Assembly: GCA_003332265.1 (NCBI GenBank)
Contig: QPGA01000024.1
Location: forward strand, 1 to 64,000
Origin: Candidatus Accumulibacter meliphilus
Lineage (GTDB): Bacteria > Pseudomonadota > Gammaproteobacteria > Burkholderiales > Rhodocyclaceae
Reading direction: 5' to 3'
Length of the DNA: 64,000 nt
In this document: positions 26,646 to 35,504 of the stretch, one piece after another
Layout: each line of letters opens with the position of its first letter
How positions within the stretch are numbered: position 1 is the first letter of the stretch
Notes under the pieces: model-generated
The model's database searches: none
What the model was told of the DNA's origin: nothing
The model's input: only the letters and a program-made list of their open reading frames with translations
Position numbers and translations under genes: made by a program

Positions 26646-27821
26646 CTAGAACTCCACCGCTTCAGCGAATGCCTGCGCCTGCAGTTGCGCGCGATTGAAC
26701 TGGTCTGCTGTCAGGCCGAGCATCGCCGCCTGTTCGGCAATCAGCTGGCCCTGATCGCCTTCGCTGGACAGTGCCAGTTCGAGGAAGGGCAGATAGCGAC
26801 CGCCATGCCCGAGCAGCGCATCGCAGATCGCTTCGGGCAGGCGCATGGCATCGAGTGCCTGCGCCATGCCGACGCCGAGTAACACATCGAGCAAGGAGAA
26901 AGCCCCGGTAATGAAGAGGTTGTCGTACTCCGCTTTGTCGACCAGTCCGGCTGAGAGCAATTCCATCAGCCGGCCTCGCAGCAAGGCGGTGTACATCAGC
27001 GCCGGTGCCATCGGGTCCTTGCTGGCGGTCGCCAGCAGCAGTGACAACCAGCGATTGAGCTTGTCGTAGCCGAGCATGTTGACAGCGTGGCTGAAGGACT
27101 GGATTTCGCAGGACAGGCCAAAGCCGGCCGAGTTGATGTAGCGCAGCAGCTTGTAAGACATCGCTACGTCGTGCTTGAGCGCGGCTTCGATGTCCCGAAT
27201 GTCAGCATTCTGGCGGACCAGATTGAGTACCCGTACGATGTTCGTCTGCGCCGGACTGAGCGTCCTGGCGAGCTGGCTGGTCGGCCTGGTGAAGAACCAT
27301 CCGGCGGCGGCGGTCATGCCGCCATCCATGCAGGCCCGGAAATCCTCACTGGTCTGGACATTTAAAGCGATCCCAATGCCGTAGTTTTTGGTGCGCGCCG
27401 CCAGCAGTTTCAGCTGCGCGAGCGAGAACTGCCTGGCGTCAAAAGCGATGAAGCGAAACGGCACATCGACCGATAGCGCTTTCGTGGCCTGCGCATCAAA
27501 AAGCAGACAGGCGGTCGGCTGCCAGGTTTGCAGGGCAGCAATCAGGTCGGGTCCGTCGGCACCCAGCAGCGCTGCGGCGGGTAGTTCAATGGCCGCGTTG
27601 TCGGGGGCCGACCAGTCCAGCAGGCCGGCATCGCATTTGCTGCCGCCGCAGCTGATGAACACCGGTTTCTCGCTTCGCGTCCAGATGTCGTCCAGGGCAC
27701 CAAGAGCATTCGCCGCATCCTGCATGCTCGCGTGCTTGCCGAGGTGGAGCGTCCAACGGCTGGCGATGATCCTGCTCTGACGATTGAGCAGCGGCTGGCG
27801 GGACATGAAGACCTTATTCAT
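26646..27821 (-). CDS. degenerate EAL-HDOD signalling protein
   Basis: The protein has 391 residues. Residues about 1-185 align in layout with an EAL-type domain (FMSRQPLLNRQSRIIASRWTLHLG start), but no E-A-L or catalytic acidic residues are visible, so c-di-GMP hydrolysis is unlikely. Residues about 190-390 are an HDOD domain (LVRQNADIRDIEAALKHDVAMSYKLLRYINSAGFG). Such YuxH-like proteins act as regulatory scaffolds. The start at 27821 overlaps the upstream reductase stop by 8 bp; a longer upstream frame is a shadow of that gene. Confidence 0.88.
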   Translation of the reverse strand: MNKVFMSRQPLLNRQSRIIASRWTLHLGKHASMQDAANALGALDDIWTRSEKPVFISCGGSKCDAGLLDWSAPDNAAIELPAAALLGADGPDLIAALQTWQPTACLLFDAQATKALSVDVPFRFIAFDARQFSLAQLKLLAARTKNYGIGIALNVQTSEDFRACMDGGMTAAAGWFFTRPTSQLARTLSPAQTNIVRVLNLVRQNADIRDIEAALKHDVAMSYKLLRYINSAGFGLSCEIQSFSHAVNMLGYDKLNRWLSLLLATASKDPMAPALMYTALLRGRLMELLSAGLVDKAEYDNLFITGAFSLLDVLLGVGMAQALDAMRLPEAICDALLGHGGRYLPFLELALSSEGDQGQLIAEQAAMLGLTADQFNRAQLQAQAFAEAVEF

Positions 27822-28887
27822 CTTGGCCGACCTTTCGGTCCTTAGGATTGGTGGTGTCGATCGCCGCGAGGGTGTCGGACGCAAAGTCGAAAGAGTCGGC
27901 GAAGAACTCCTCCGCTGGCAAGTGGCAGAGCGTCTGGAAATCCTGCCTCGCGGCGGCGACCATCGCTGGCGAGCCGCAAACGTAGGCCTGATAGCCGGAC
28001 AGGTCGGGTTGGTCTGCCATCGCGGCTTGATGAACGAGGCCACGGCGGCCCTTCCAGCACTCGTCCGCGGGCGCGTCAGAGAGTACCGGGATGAAACGCA
28101 ACTGTGGATGCTGCGCCGGCCACTGTTCGGCGAGCGGCAAGAGGTAGAGGTCGGCTGGCTGCCGGCCACCCCAATAGATGAGCATCGGGCGCTCGTTCTT
28201 TTCCGCAATTGCTTGTTGAACGATGGCTTTGATCGGCGCGAAGCCGGTACCGCCGGCGACCAGGAGGATTGGCTTGTGCGAGTCGGAGCGCAGGAAAAAG
28301 CTGCCCTGCGGCCCACGCAGGCGCAGCAAGTCGCGCTCCTTCAGGGTCTCGAATACGTGCTCGGTGAACTTTCCCCCGGGTATGTGGCGGACATGCAATT
28401 GCAGAAAAGCGTCTTCGTGCGGCGCGTTGGCAATGGAAAAAGCCCGCCGCTTGCCTTCCTTGAGCAGGATGTCCACGTATTGCCCGGCGAGAAACTGCAG
28501 GCGCTCGCTGGCCGGCAGCTTGAGTTCGACGATCATTACATCCGGGGCCGCTCGGGTCAGACTATGTACTCGTGCGGGCAGGGTTCGGATCGGAATGTCA
28601 TCGAGGGAGCGGATCTCGCGGCTCTCGATGACCAGGTCGCTGCGGGCCATGGCGCAGCAGAAGAGGGCGTCGCCGGCATGGCGGTCGGCTTCGCTGAGGA
28701 CATCGAGCGCTGCCTTGCCATGCGCTACCTGACCGCTCAGCACTTTGCCCCGACAAGAGCCGCAAACGCCATCGCGACAGCCGTAGGGAAGGCACAGACC
28801 CTGGCGCAGCGCGGCATCGAGAATCGTCTCCTCTGGCTGCGCATGAAAACTGTGCTGGCTCGGCTGAACGCTGACCTGAAAACTCAT
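27814..28887 (-). CDS. 2Fe-2S ferredoxin / FAD-NAD(P)H reductase (CDP-glucoseen reductase type)
   Basis: The protein has 357 residues. The N-terminal plant-type ferredoxin domain has GCRDGVCGSCRGKVLSG and a distant FCCAM, giving the four cluster Cys. The ferredoxin-reductase module follows, with RAFSIANAP (FAD binding) and LLVAGGTGFAPIKAIVQQ plus YVCGSPAMVAAARQDF (NAD binding). It passes electrons from NAD(P)H to an unknown partner. It forms a coupled pair with the HDOD gene, which is unusual. Only 39 bp separate it from the divergent SDR gene. Confidence 0.92.
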   Translation of the reverse strand: MSFQVSVQPSQHSFHAQPEETILDAALRQGLCLPYGCRDGVCGSCRGKVLSGQVAHGKAALDVLSEADRHAGDALFCCAMARSDLVIESREIRSLDDIPIRTLPARVHSLTRAAPDVMIVELKLPASERLQFLAGQYVDILLKEGKRRAFSIANAPHEDAFLQLHVRHIPGGKFTEHVFETLKERDLLRLRGPQGSFFLRSDSHKPILLVAGGTGFAPIKAIVQQAIAEKNERPMLIYWGGRQPADLYLLPLAEQWPAQHPQLRFIPVLSDAPADECWKGRRGLVHQAAMADQPDLSGYQAYVCGSPAMVAAARQDFQTLCHLPAEEFFADSFDFASDTLAAIDTTNPKDRKVGQDE

Positions 28888-28926
28888 TGCCTCTCCGCTG
28901 CTTTACGAATCCGGTAAAATTGCGCG

Positions 28927-29865
28927 GTGCAAAAACTATTGATCGTCGGTTGTGGAGATATTGCCCGCCGTCTCCTGCCCCGGCTGCTTGGCCACTACCG
29001 CGTTTTCGCCCTGGTCCGCGACGCGGAACAAGTCGCTTTCTGGCGCGACAAGGGTGCCAGACCCGTGCTCGCCGACCTTGATCGACCCGACAGCCTGCGG
29101 CGTATTGCCGGCCTGGCGCAGATCATCATCCATCTGGCGCCGCCCGCGACGTGCAAGCCGACAGGTGGGGCGAGCGATCGGCGCGACACCCGCACCCGCT
29201 GGCTACTTGCCGCACTTGCAAGTGGGATGAGTCTACCACAGCGCATCGTGTATATAAGTACGTCCGGGGTCTATGGCGACTGCTCCGGCGAACGGGTGGA
29301 CGAGACGCGCGTACTCTGCCCAGGCACCGCCCGCGCCCACCGCCGCGTTGATGCCGAGCGCCAGCTGCGAGCTTTCGGCCGGCGCGGCGTCGTCGTCAGC
29401 ATCCTGCGGGTGCCCGGGATCTACGCCGCTGACCGTTTGCCGATCGAACGTCTGCGGCGCGGCGTCGCGGCGCTGCGCAAGGCCGACGATGTCTATACCA
29501 ATCACATCCATGCGGATGACCTGGCAATGATGACCTGTGCCGCGCTGCGCTACGGCCGCGGTAACCGCGCCTACAACGCGACGGATGATTCAGAGATCAG
29601 GATGGGCGACTACTTTGATCTCGTTGCCGATCGTTTTGACTTGCCCAGAGTGCCACGTCTGTCGCGTGACGAGGCGCAAGAGCAGCTCTCGGCCCTGCAA
29701 CTGTCGTTCATGAGTGAATCACGTCGGCTGCTCAACCAACGCGTCAAGAAAGAGCTCCGGGTCAGGCTGCACTATCCGCGCGTCGAGGACGGTGTGGCCG
29801 CAGCCGCAATCGGTCATGACTTTCACATTAACGGTCATGACTCGTGGAAACACCCCACATCATGA
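28927..29865 (+). CDS. NAD-dependent epimerase/dehydratase-like (SDR) protein
   Basis: The protein has 312 residues. A Rossmann glycine motif (LLIVGCGDIARRLL) starts the protein and YISTSGVYGD provides the catalytic Tyr context, but the Tyr-x3-Lys Lys is replaced (downstream RRVDAERQL). It resembles YeeZ-like SDR proteins of unknown substrate. Start is GTG 28927. The last ~15 residues (GHDFHINGHDSWKHPTS) are encoded by repeat copy A, so the original stop was probably overrun or lost. Confidence 0.8.
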   Translation: MQKLLIVGCGDIARRLLPRLLGHYRVFALVRDAEQVAFWRDKGARPVLADLDRPDSLRRIAGLAQIIIHLAPPATCKPTGGASDRRDTRTRWLLAALASGMSLPQRIVYISTSGVYGDCSGERVDETRVLCPGTARAHRRVDAERQLRAFGRRGVVVSILRVPGIYAADRLPIERLRRGVAALRKADDVYTNHIHADDLAMMTCAALRYGRGNRAYNATDDSEIRMGDYFDLVADRFDLPRVPRLSRDEAQEQLSALQLSFMSESRRLLNQRVKKELRVRLHYPRVEDGVAAAAIGHDFHINGHDSWKHPTS

Positions 29866-29954
29866 AAGTCATGACCGTTTCCCTCTTCTCCTGGCCCTTC
29901 TCCCGCAAGGGGAGACGGGAGTTTCGTGAGTCGCGTACGCGACTTTCACATTAA
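29811..29954 (-). repeat. three-hairpin repeat, copy A
   Basis: Copy of the dispersed element also found at 31599, 36044 and 47188, following the SDR gene. It contains CGGTCATGAC boxes, CCCTTCTCCC-GCAA-GGGGAGACGGG and GTGAGTCGC...GCGACTTTCAC. It is about 20 bp longer than the others because the first box is duplicated. Hairpin 2 has one mismatch. Confidence 0.9.
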
Positions 29955-29969
29955 GGAAAGGAAGTCTGC

Positions 29970-30386
29970 GTGCTGCTAGCCAAGGTTCTGCATCTGTGGA
30001 TGGTGGTCAGCTGGTTCGCCGGTTTGTTCTACTTGCCGCGTATTTTTGTCAATCTGGCGATGGTCGAGCGCGGTAGCGACAAAGAGCGCAAGCGCCTATT
30101 GACGATGGCTGAAAAGCTCTACCGCTTCATGACGCCGATCGGCGTTCTGGCGATTGCTCTTGGTCTCTGGTTGTGGTTCGGCTACGGTTTTTCGGGTGGC
30201 TGGCTGCACGCCAAAACCGCGCTGGCGGTGTTGCTGATTGCCTATCACGTTTATTGTGGTCGCCTGTTGCAGGGCTTCAAGGATGACCGCATCCAGCGTA
30301 GTCACCTCTGGTTCCGCTGGTTCAATGAAGTGCCAGTGCTCTTGCTGCTGGCGGCGATTTATCTCGCCGTCTTCAAGCCTTTTTAG
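29970..30386 (+). CDS. hemJ: HemJ-type protoporphyrinogen oxidase
   Basis: The protein has 138 residues and four membrane segments, typical of the TIGR00701/UPF0093 family. Conserved features are LHLWMVVSWFAGLFYLPRIF (His8) and LHAKTALAVLLIAYH (Lys region). HemJ oxidises protoporphyrinogen IX in heme synthesis and replaces HemG/HemY. GTG at 29970 with AAGGAAAGGA upstream. hemL is far away at 52776. Confidence 0.85.
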   Translation: MLLAKVLHLWMVVSWFAGLFYLPRIFVNLAMVERGSDKERKRLLTMAEKLYRFMTPIGVLAIALGLWLWFGYGFSGGWLHAKTALAVLLIAYHVYCGRLLQGFKDDRIQRSHLWFRWFNEVPVLLLLAAIYLAVFKPF

Positions 30387-30408
30387 TTCGTAGCGATCGG
30401 AGACAATC

Positions 30409-31569
30409 GTGGAAACCTTCTTTGCAAGCTGCCCGCGTGGTCTCGAGACCCTGCTCGCCGACGATCTTCTGGCGGCTGGTGGGCGTGATTTGAAACAGAT
30501 CTCCGGTGGGGTGCATTTCCTCGCCGACTGGCCAGCCTGCTACCGCGCCAATCTTCACTCGCGGATTGCCACCCGCATCCTGTGCCGGGTGGCGCACGGC
30601 CGCTACGCGAAGGAGGAAGACATCTACCAGTTGGCGCTGGAGACGGCATGGCCGAACTGGTTCGTTCCGGAGCAAACGATTCGGGTCGATGTCAATGCGG
30701 TTAAGAGTCCTCTGAAGAGCATTGAGTTTGTGACGCTACGGATCAAGGACGCGGTTTGTGATCGTTTTCGCCGTGACTTCGGCCGCCGTCCAAGCGTGGA
30801 CACGCGGCAACCGGACGTGCGCATTCAGGGCTTCATCAGCAGCGACGAGTGCACGCTCTATCTCGATACCTCGGGGGCGCCGCTCTATCAGCGCGGCTTT
30901 CGCCAGAAGAGCGTCGAAGCGCCGTTGCGCGAAAACCTCGCCGCCGGCATTTTGCGCCTCAGCGGCTGGCAGCCGGGCATCCCTCTGCTTGACCCGATGT
31001 GTGGCAGTGGCACGTTTCTGATCGAAGCCGCCCAGATAGCGCTTGGCGTGGCAGCGGGCGCCAGGCGGGATTTTGCTTTCCAGAAGCTGCGCAATTTTGA
31101 TTCGGTGGCCTGGAAAACACTCTATGACGTCGCGCGCGCCGGCGAAAAACCGCTTGCCAACGCCGGAATTTTTGGCAGTGACATTTCGCCGGTGGCGGTG
31201 CGCGCTGCGCTGGCCAACCTCGACCGTGCCGGGCTGCTACCCGCGGTTAGCCTGCGTTCGGGGGATTTGCTTGACATCGAGGCGCCTGCTGGCAGCGGAA
31301 TAATGGTCAGCAATCCGCCTTACGGCGAGCGCGTCTCCAGTGATGACGAACTGGCAGCGTTCTACCCCTTGCTGGGCCAGGCGCTCAAGCAAGGCTTCGC
31401 CGGCTGGACCTGTTATCTGATCAGCGCCGACACCCGTTTGCCGAAGATGATGCGCTTGACTCCCAGCAAGAAGACGCCCTTGTTCAACGGTGCGCTCGAC
31501 TGCCGCCTGTACGAATTCAAAATGGTCGCCGGCAGCAACCGCGGCAAGGCCGGGGCGAAAGCCGTGTAG
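30409..31569 (+). CDS. THUMP-domain 23S rRNA methyltransferase (RlmL/YcbY N-terminal type)
   Basis: The protein has 386 residues. An N-terminal THUMP region (about 50-160) is followed by a Rossmann methyltransferase with DPMCGSGTFLIEAAQIALG and the NPPYGER catalytic motif. It matches the N-terminal half of RlmL, which makes m2G2445 in 23S rRNA; the second half (RlmK-type) is absent, as in many betaproteobacteria. Start ATG 30409, 22 bp after hemJ. Confidence 0.88.
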   Translation: METFFASCPRGLETLLADDLLAAGGRDLKQISGGVHFLADWPACYRANLHSRIATRILCRVAHGRYAKEEDIYQLALETAWPNWFVPEQTIRVDVNAVKSPLKSIEFVTLRIKDAVCDRFRRDFGRRPSVDTRQPDVRIQGFISSDECTLYLDTSGAPLYQRGFRQKSVEAPLRENLAAGILRLSGWQPGIPLLDPMCGSGTFLIEAAQIALGVAAGARRDFAFQKLRNFDSVAWKTLYDVARAGEKPLANAGIFGSDISPVAVRAALANLDRAGLLPAVSLRSGDLLDIEAPAGSGIMVSNPPYGERVSSDDELAAFYPLLGQALKQGFAGWTCYLISADTRLPKMMRLTPSKKTPLFNGALDCRLYEFKMVAGSNRGKAGAKAV

Positions 31570-31598
31570 TGGATTGGGCGCACGTGCAGCCTGCCAGC

Positions 31599-31726
31599 TT
31601 AATGTGAAAGTCGCGCAAGCGACTCACGAAACTCCCTTCTCCCCTCGCGGGAGAAGGGTCAGGGGAAGAGGGAAAACGGTCATGGCTTTGATCATCAGGG
31701 GTGTCTCGACATGTCATGACCGTTAG
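31599..31726 (+). repeat. three-hairpin repeat, copy B
   Basis: The copy starts TTAATGTGAAAGTCGCG and ends CATGACCGTTAG. Its last bases overlap the pilU stop (TAA at 31725-31723 on the - strand). Hairpins: GTCGC/GCGAC, CCCTTCTCCC/GGGAGAAGGG, and ACGGTCATG/CATGACCGT. It separates convergent genes. Confidence 0.92.
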
Positions 31727-32859
31727 ACGATATCGAGGTGGCCGATGCCGGCGGTGAGGTCGCGGTCTTGCGACTCCTTGCCGTGCAACTTGATCTGCAG
31801 GCGTAGATCGTTGAGCGAGTCGGCGTTGCGCAAGGCGTCCTGGTAGTTGATCTGACCGCCTTCGTAGAGATCGAACAGCGCCTGGTCGAAGGTCTGCATG
31901 CCGAGTTCGCGCGAGCGCTTCATGACCTCCTTGATCTCGTGCACCTGGCCCTTGAAGATCAGGTCGGAGATCAACGGCGAGTTGAGCAGCACTTCGATTG
32001 CTGGTACTCGCCCCTTGCCGTCCTTCTTCGGCAGCAGGCGCTGCGAGATCAGTGCACGCAGATTCAGGGAAAGGTCCATCAACAACTGGTGGCGGCGCTC
32101 TTCGGGGAAAAAGTTGATGATCCGGTCGAGCGCCTGATTACTGCTGTTGGCATGTAGCGTGGCCAGGCACAGGTGCCCGGTCTCAGCGAAAGCAACGGCG
32201 TAGTTCATGGTCTCCCGGTCCCTGATTTCGCCCATCATGATCACGTTCGGTGCCTGCCGCAGGGTGTTCTTCAGCGCTGCTTCCCAGGAGTCCGTGTCGA
32301 CGCCGATTTCGCGTTGCGTGACGATGCACTTTTTGTGCTCATGCACAAACTCGATAGGGTCTTCGATGGTGATGATATGGCCATAGCTATTGCAGTTACG
32401 GTGATCAAGTAGCGCGGCCAGTGACGTGGTTTTTCCGGTGCCGGTGCCGCCGATGAAGATGACCAGGCCGCGGCTGGTCAGTGAGATGTCCTTGAGGACC
32501 GCTGGCAAGGCCAGTTCGTCCAGGGTTGGCACCACCAGGTTGATTGTTCGACAGACCACCGCGACGCGCCCCTGTTGCACCAGCGCATTGACACGAAAGC
32601 GACCGATGCCTGACGGTGAAATGGCAAAGTTGCATTCCTTTTTTTCTTCGAACTCGGTTGCTTGACGGTCGTTCATGATCGAGCGTGCAAGCTCGGCAGA
32701 GTGCTGCGGCAGTAGCGGCTGGTTGGATACCGGCATGACCTTGCCGTCGATCTTGATCGCCGGCGGGAAATGGGCGGTGATGAACAGGTCGGAACCGTTC
32801 TTCTGCGTCATCAGCCGCAGCAGTTCGTGCATGAACTTCAGCGCTTGGTCGTGCTCCAT
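31723..32859 (-). CDS. pilU: type IV pilus retraction ATPase PilU
   Basis: The protein has 378 residues. Walker A GGTGTGKTTS, Asp box ITIEDPIEFVHEHKKC, Walker B IMMGEIRDRETM and His box CLATLHANSSNQ define a PilT/PilU-type ATPase. PilU works with PilT in powerful pilus retraction. Order and spacing (27 bp after pilT) indicate one operon. C-terminus SLNDLRLQIKLHG is typical PilU. Confidence 0.95.
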   Translation of the reverse strand: MEHDQALKFMHELLRLMTQKNGSDLFITAHFPPAIKIDGKVMPVSNQPLLPQHSAELARSIMNDRQATEFEEKKECNFAISPSGIGRFRVNALVQQGRVAVVCRTINLVVPTLDELALPAVLKDISLTSRGLVIFIGGTGTGKTTSLAALLDHRNCNSYGHIITIEDPIEFVHEHKKCIVTQREIGVDTDSWEAALKNTLRQAPNVIMMGEIRDRETMNYAVAFAETGHLCLATLHANSSNQALDRIINFFPEERRHQLLMDLSLNLRALISQRLLPKKDGKGRVPAIEVLLNSPLISDLIFKGQVHEIKEVMKRSRELGMQTFDQALFDLYEGGQINYQDALRNADSLNDLRLQIKLHGKESQDRDLTAGIGHLDIV

Positions 32860-32886
32860 GCTTTCTCTCCTGCTCGCGAAGCGGGT

Positions 32887-33933
32887 CTAGACGTTGGCGA
32901 AGGTGTCTTTGTTGGCGGCCTTGCTCTTGGCTTCCGCTGCCGAAACGATATTGCGCCGGACGAGTTCGACCAGGTTCTGGTCAAGCGTTTGCATACCATG
33001 TTGCTGACCGGTTTGTAGTGCCGAGTACATCTGCGCCACCTTGTTCTCGCGGATCAGGTTGCGGATTGCCGGCGTCCCGAGCATGATCTCGTGCGCAGCG
33101 ACCCGTCCCAGGCCATCCTTGCTCTTGAGCAGCGTTTGCGAAATCACCGCACGTAGCGACTCGGAGAGCATCGAGCGAACCATTTCCTTCTCGGCAGCCG
33201 GGAACACGTCGACGATGCGGTCGATGGTCTTGGCCGCGCTCGAGGTGTGCAGGGTGGCGAATACCAGGTGTCCGGTTTCGGCGCCGGAGAGTGCCAGACG
33301 GATGGTTTCCAGATCGCGCATTTCGCCAACCAGAATGACGTCCGGGTCCTCGCGCAGCGCCGAGCGCAGCGCATTCTGAAATGACAGCGTATGCGGTCCG
33401 ACTTCGCGCTGGTTGATCAGGCACTTCTTCGACTGGTGGACGAACTCGATGGGATCCTCGACGGTCAGGATGTGGCCGTACATGTTCTCATTGACGTGGT
33501 TGACCATCGCCGCCAGGGTGGTTGATTTGCCTGAGCCGGTGGGTCCGGTGACCAGCACGATGCCACGCGGAAACTCGGAGATGCTCTGGAAGATCTTTGG
33601 ACAGTTGAGCTCTTCAAGGGTGAGCACTTTCGACGGAATCGTCCGGAAGACGGCACTGGCGCCGCGGTTCTGTACGAAGGCGTTGACGCGAAAACGTGCC
33701 AGATTCGGGATTTCGAAGGAAAAGTCGCATTCCAGCGTCTCTTCGTACTGTTTGCGCTGGCCGTCGCTCATGATGTCGTACACTCTGGCGTGCACGTCCT
33801 TGTGCTCCATCGCCGGCAGGTTGATGCGGCGCACATCGCCATTGACCCGGATCATCGGCGGCAGGCCCGATGACAGGTGCAGGTCGGAAGCCTTGTTCTT
33901 GACACTGAAGGCCAGTAGTTCGGTGATGTCCAT
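32887..33933 (-). CDS. pilT: type IV pilus retraction ATPase PilT
   Basis: The protein has 348 residues. Walker A GPTGSGKSTT, Asp box EDPIEFVHQSKK, Walker B VGEMRDLETI and the C-terminal AIRNLIRENKVAQM motif needed for retraction are present. It drives pilus retraction for twitching motility. Divergent from yggS with a short intergenic region. Confidence 0.97.
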   Translation of the reverse strand: MDITELLAFSVKNKASDLHLSSGLPPMIRVNGDVRRINLPAMEHKDVHARVYDIMSDGQRKQYEETLECDFSFEIPNLARFRVNAFVQNRGASAVFRTIPSKVLTLEELNCPKIFQSISEFPRGIVLVTGPTGSGKSTTLAAMVNHVNENMYGHILTVEDPIEFVHQSKKCLINQREVGPHTLSFQNALRSALREDPDVILVGEMRDLETIRLALSGAETGHLVFATLHTSSAAKTIDRIVDVFPAAEKEMVRSMLSESLRAVISQTLLKSKDGLGRVAAHEIMLGTPAIRNLIRENKVAQMYSALQTGQQHGMQTLDQNLVELVRRNIVSAAEAKSKAANKDTFANV

Positions 33934-33967
33934 CCGGTTCGGTCCTCGGGCGGTGGGCAGGGCGCGG

Positions 33968-33976
33968 TGCTATACT
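33968..33976 (+). promoter_or_regulatory. candidate extended -10 promoter of the yggS operon
   Basis: TGCTATACT (TG-n-TATACT) lies 27 bp before the yggS ATG. It has no clear -35 box, which is acceptable for an extended -10 promoter. Confidence 0.45.
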
Positions 33977-34002
33977 CGCGGTAACCTGCGTAGCTCCCGA
34001 TT

Positions 34003-34692
34003 ATGACCTTACTCTCCGCCAAGCTGCAAGCCGTTCTCGCGCGAATCGCCAGCGCTGCGCGGCAGTACGGACGTGACCCTGGCGATGTTCGCCTGCTCGC
34101 GGTCAGCAAGACCTGGCCTGCCGCGTGCGTTCGTGAGGTGGCGCTTGCCGGGCAGTCTGCTTTTGGTGAGAGCTTCGTCCGGGAAGGCCTCGAGAAAGTA
34201 GAGGCACTAGCTTCCCTGGGGCTGGACTGGCATTTTATCGGTGCCGTGCAGAGCAACAAGACCCGTTTGCTTGCCGAGAATTTCAACTGGGTGCATTCTG
34301 TGGACCGCTTGCGAATTGCCGAACGGCTTTCCGAACAAAGGCCTGCGTCACTGCCGCCGCTGTCGGTCTGTCTGCAGGTGAATGTCAGCGGCGAGGCCAG
34401 CAAGGGCGGGGTTTCGCCTGCCGCAGCCTTGGCCCTGGCGCAGGCGGTTGCTGTGCTGCCAAACTTGCGTTTGCGTGGGCTGATGACCGTTCCTGCGCGC
34501 AGTGACGTCTTTCTGGAACAGCGCCGCCCGTTCCGCATGCTGCGCCAACTGTCCGAACAACTGCAAGCCGGCGGGTTGGTGCTGGATACGCTTTCGATGG
34601 GTATGTCGCACGATCTGGAAGCGGCGATCGCCGAGGGAGCAAGCGTGGTGCGTGTGGGTACCGCGATTTTTGGTGAGAGACACGAAGCATGA
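34003..34692 (+). CDS. yggS: YggS-family PLP homeostasis protein
   Basis: The protein has 229 residues, a one-domain alanine-racemase-like fold binding PLP. The PLP Lys lies in LLAVSKTWP and HFIGAVQSNKTR and SMGMSHDLEAAI are family blocks. It buffers PLP and affects amino acid pools. It overlaps proC by 4 bp and heads the conserved yggS-proC-yggT-yggU cluster. Confidence 0.95.
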   Translation: MTLLSAKLQAVLARIASAARQYGRDPGDVRLLAVSKTWPAACVREVALAGQSAFGESFVREGLEKVEALASLGLDWHFIGAVQSNKTRLLAENFNWVHSVDRLRIAERLSEQRPASLPPLSVCLQVNVSGEASKGGVSPAAALALAQAVAVLPNLRLRGLMTVPARSDVFLEQRRPFRMLRQLSEQLQAGGLVLDTLSMGMSHDLEAAIAEGASVVRVGTAIFGERHEA

Positions 34693-35504
34693 GAATTACT
34701 TTCCTGGGTGGCGGCAATATGGCCAACGCCTTGATCGGTGGCTTGGTGAAAACCGGATTCTCGGCAGCCGACATTGCCGTGATCGAGGTCGGTGCGCAGG
34801 GGCGCGCCAAGCTGCGCCTGATGTACGGGATACGTTGTTACGAGGCGCCGACCGCCGCTGCGCTCGACTGCGATGCGCTGCTGCTATCGGTGAAGCCGCA
34901 GCAAATGCATGATGCCTGTGCGTCGCTCCCCAAGCGCCTCAAGCAGCAACTGATCATCAGCATTGCTGCCGGTTTGCGCCTGGCAGACATCGCCCGCTGG
35001 CTCGGCGGCTATAGCAAGATCGTGCGCGCGATGCCCAATACCCCGGCACTGATCGGTGCCGGCATTACCGGCCTGTGCGCGCTGCCGGCGGTCTCGATGG
35101 CCGAGCGGCTGGGTGCCGAGCGCATCCTGCAGGCCGTCGGTAGTACGCTGTGGGTGGCCGATGAGGAGCAAATGGACGCCGTCACTGCGGTTTCTGGCAG
35201 CGGTCCGGCGTACGTCTTCCTGTTCATCGAGACCTTGCAGCAAGCCGCGACGGAGCTCGGTCTGACGCCAATCCAGGCGCGCCAGTTGGCCATCGAAACG
35301 GTACTCGGTGCGGCCAAGCTGGCGGTGCAGTCAGATGAAGCCGCCGCCGTGCTGCGTGAGCGCGTCACCTCGAAAGGCGGAACGACCGAAGCCGCCCTGC
35401 AAGTGATGGAAGAACGCGGCGTCAGGGAAGGCTTCATCGCTGGCGTGCAGGCGGCCAATGCGCGCAGTCGTGAACTGGGCGTGCTGCTCGGAAAGGATAG
35501 TTGA
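34689..35504 (+). CDS. proC: pyrroline-5-carboxylate reductase
   Basis: ProC makes L-proline from pyrroline-5-carboxylate with NAD(P)H. The protein has 271 residues: FLGGGNMANALIGGL (cofactor), VRAMPNTPALIGAGITGL, and the signature AVSGSGPAYVFLFIETL. Overlaps the preceding and following genes by 4 bp each, so translation is coupled. Confidence 0.97.
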   Translation: MRITFLGGGNMANALIGGLVKTGFSAADIAVIEVGAQGRAKLRLMYGIRCYEAPTAAALDCDALLLSVKPQQMHDACASLPKRLKQQLIISIAAGLRLADIARWLGGYSKIVRAMPNTPALIGAGITGLCALPAVSMAERLGAERILQAVGSTLWVADEEQMDAVTAVSGSGPAYVFLFIETLQQAATELGLTPIQARQLAIETVLGAAKLAVQSDEAAAVLRERVTSKGGTTEAALQVMEERGVREGFIAGVQAANARSRELGVLLGKDS

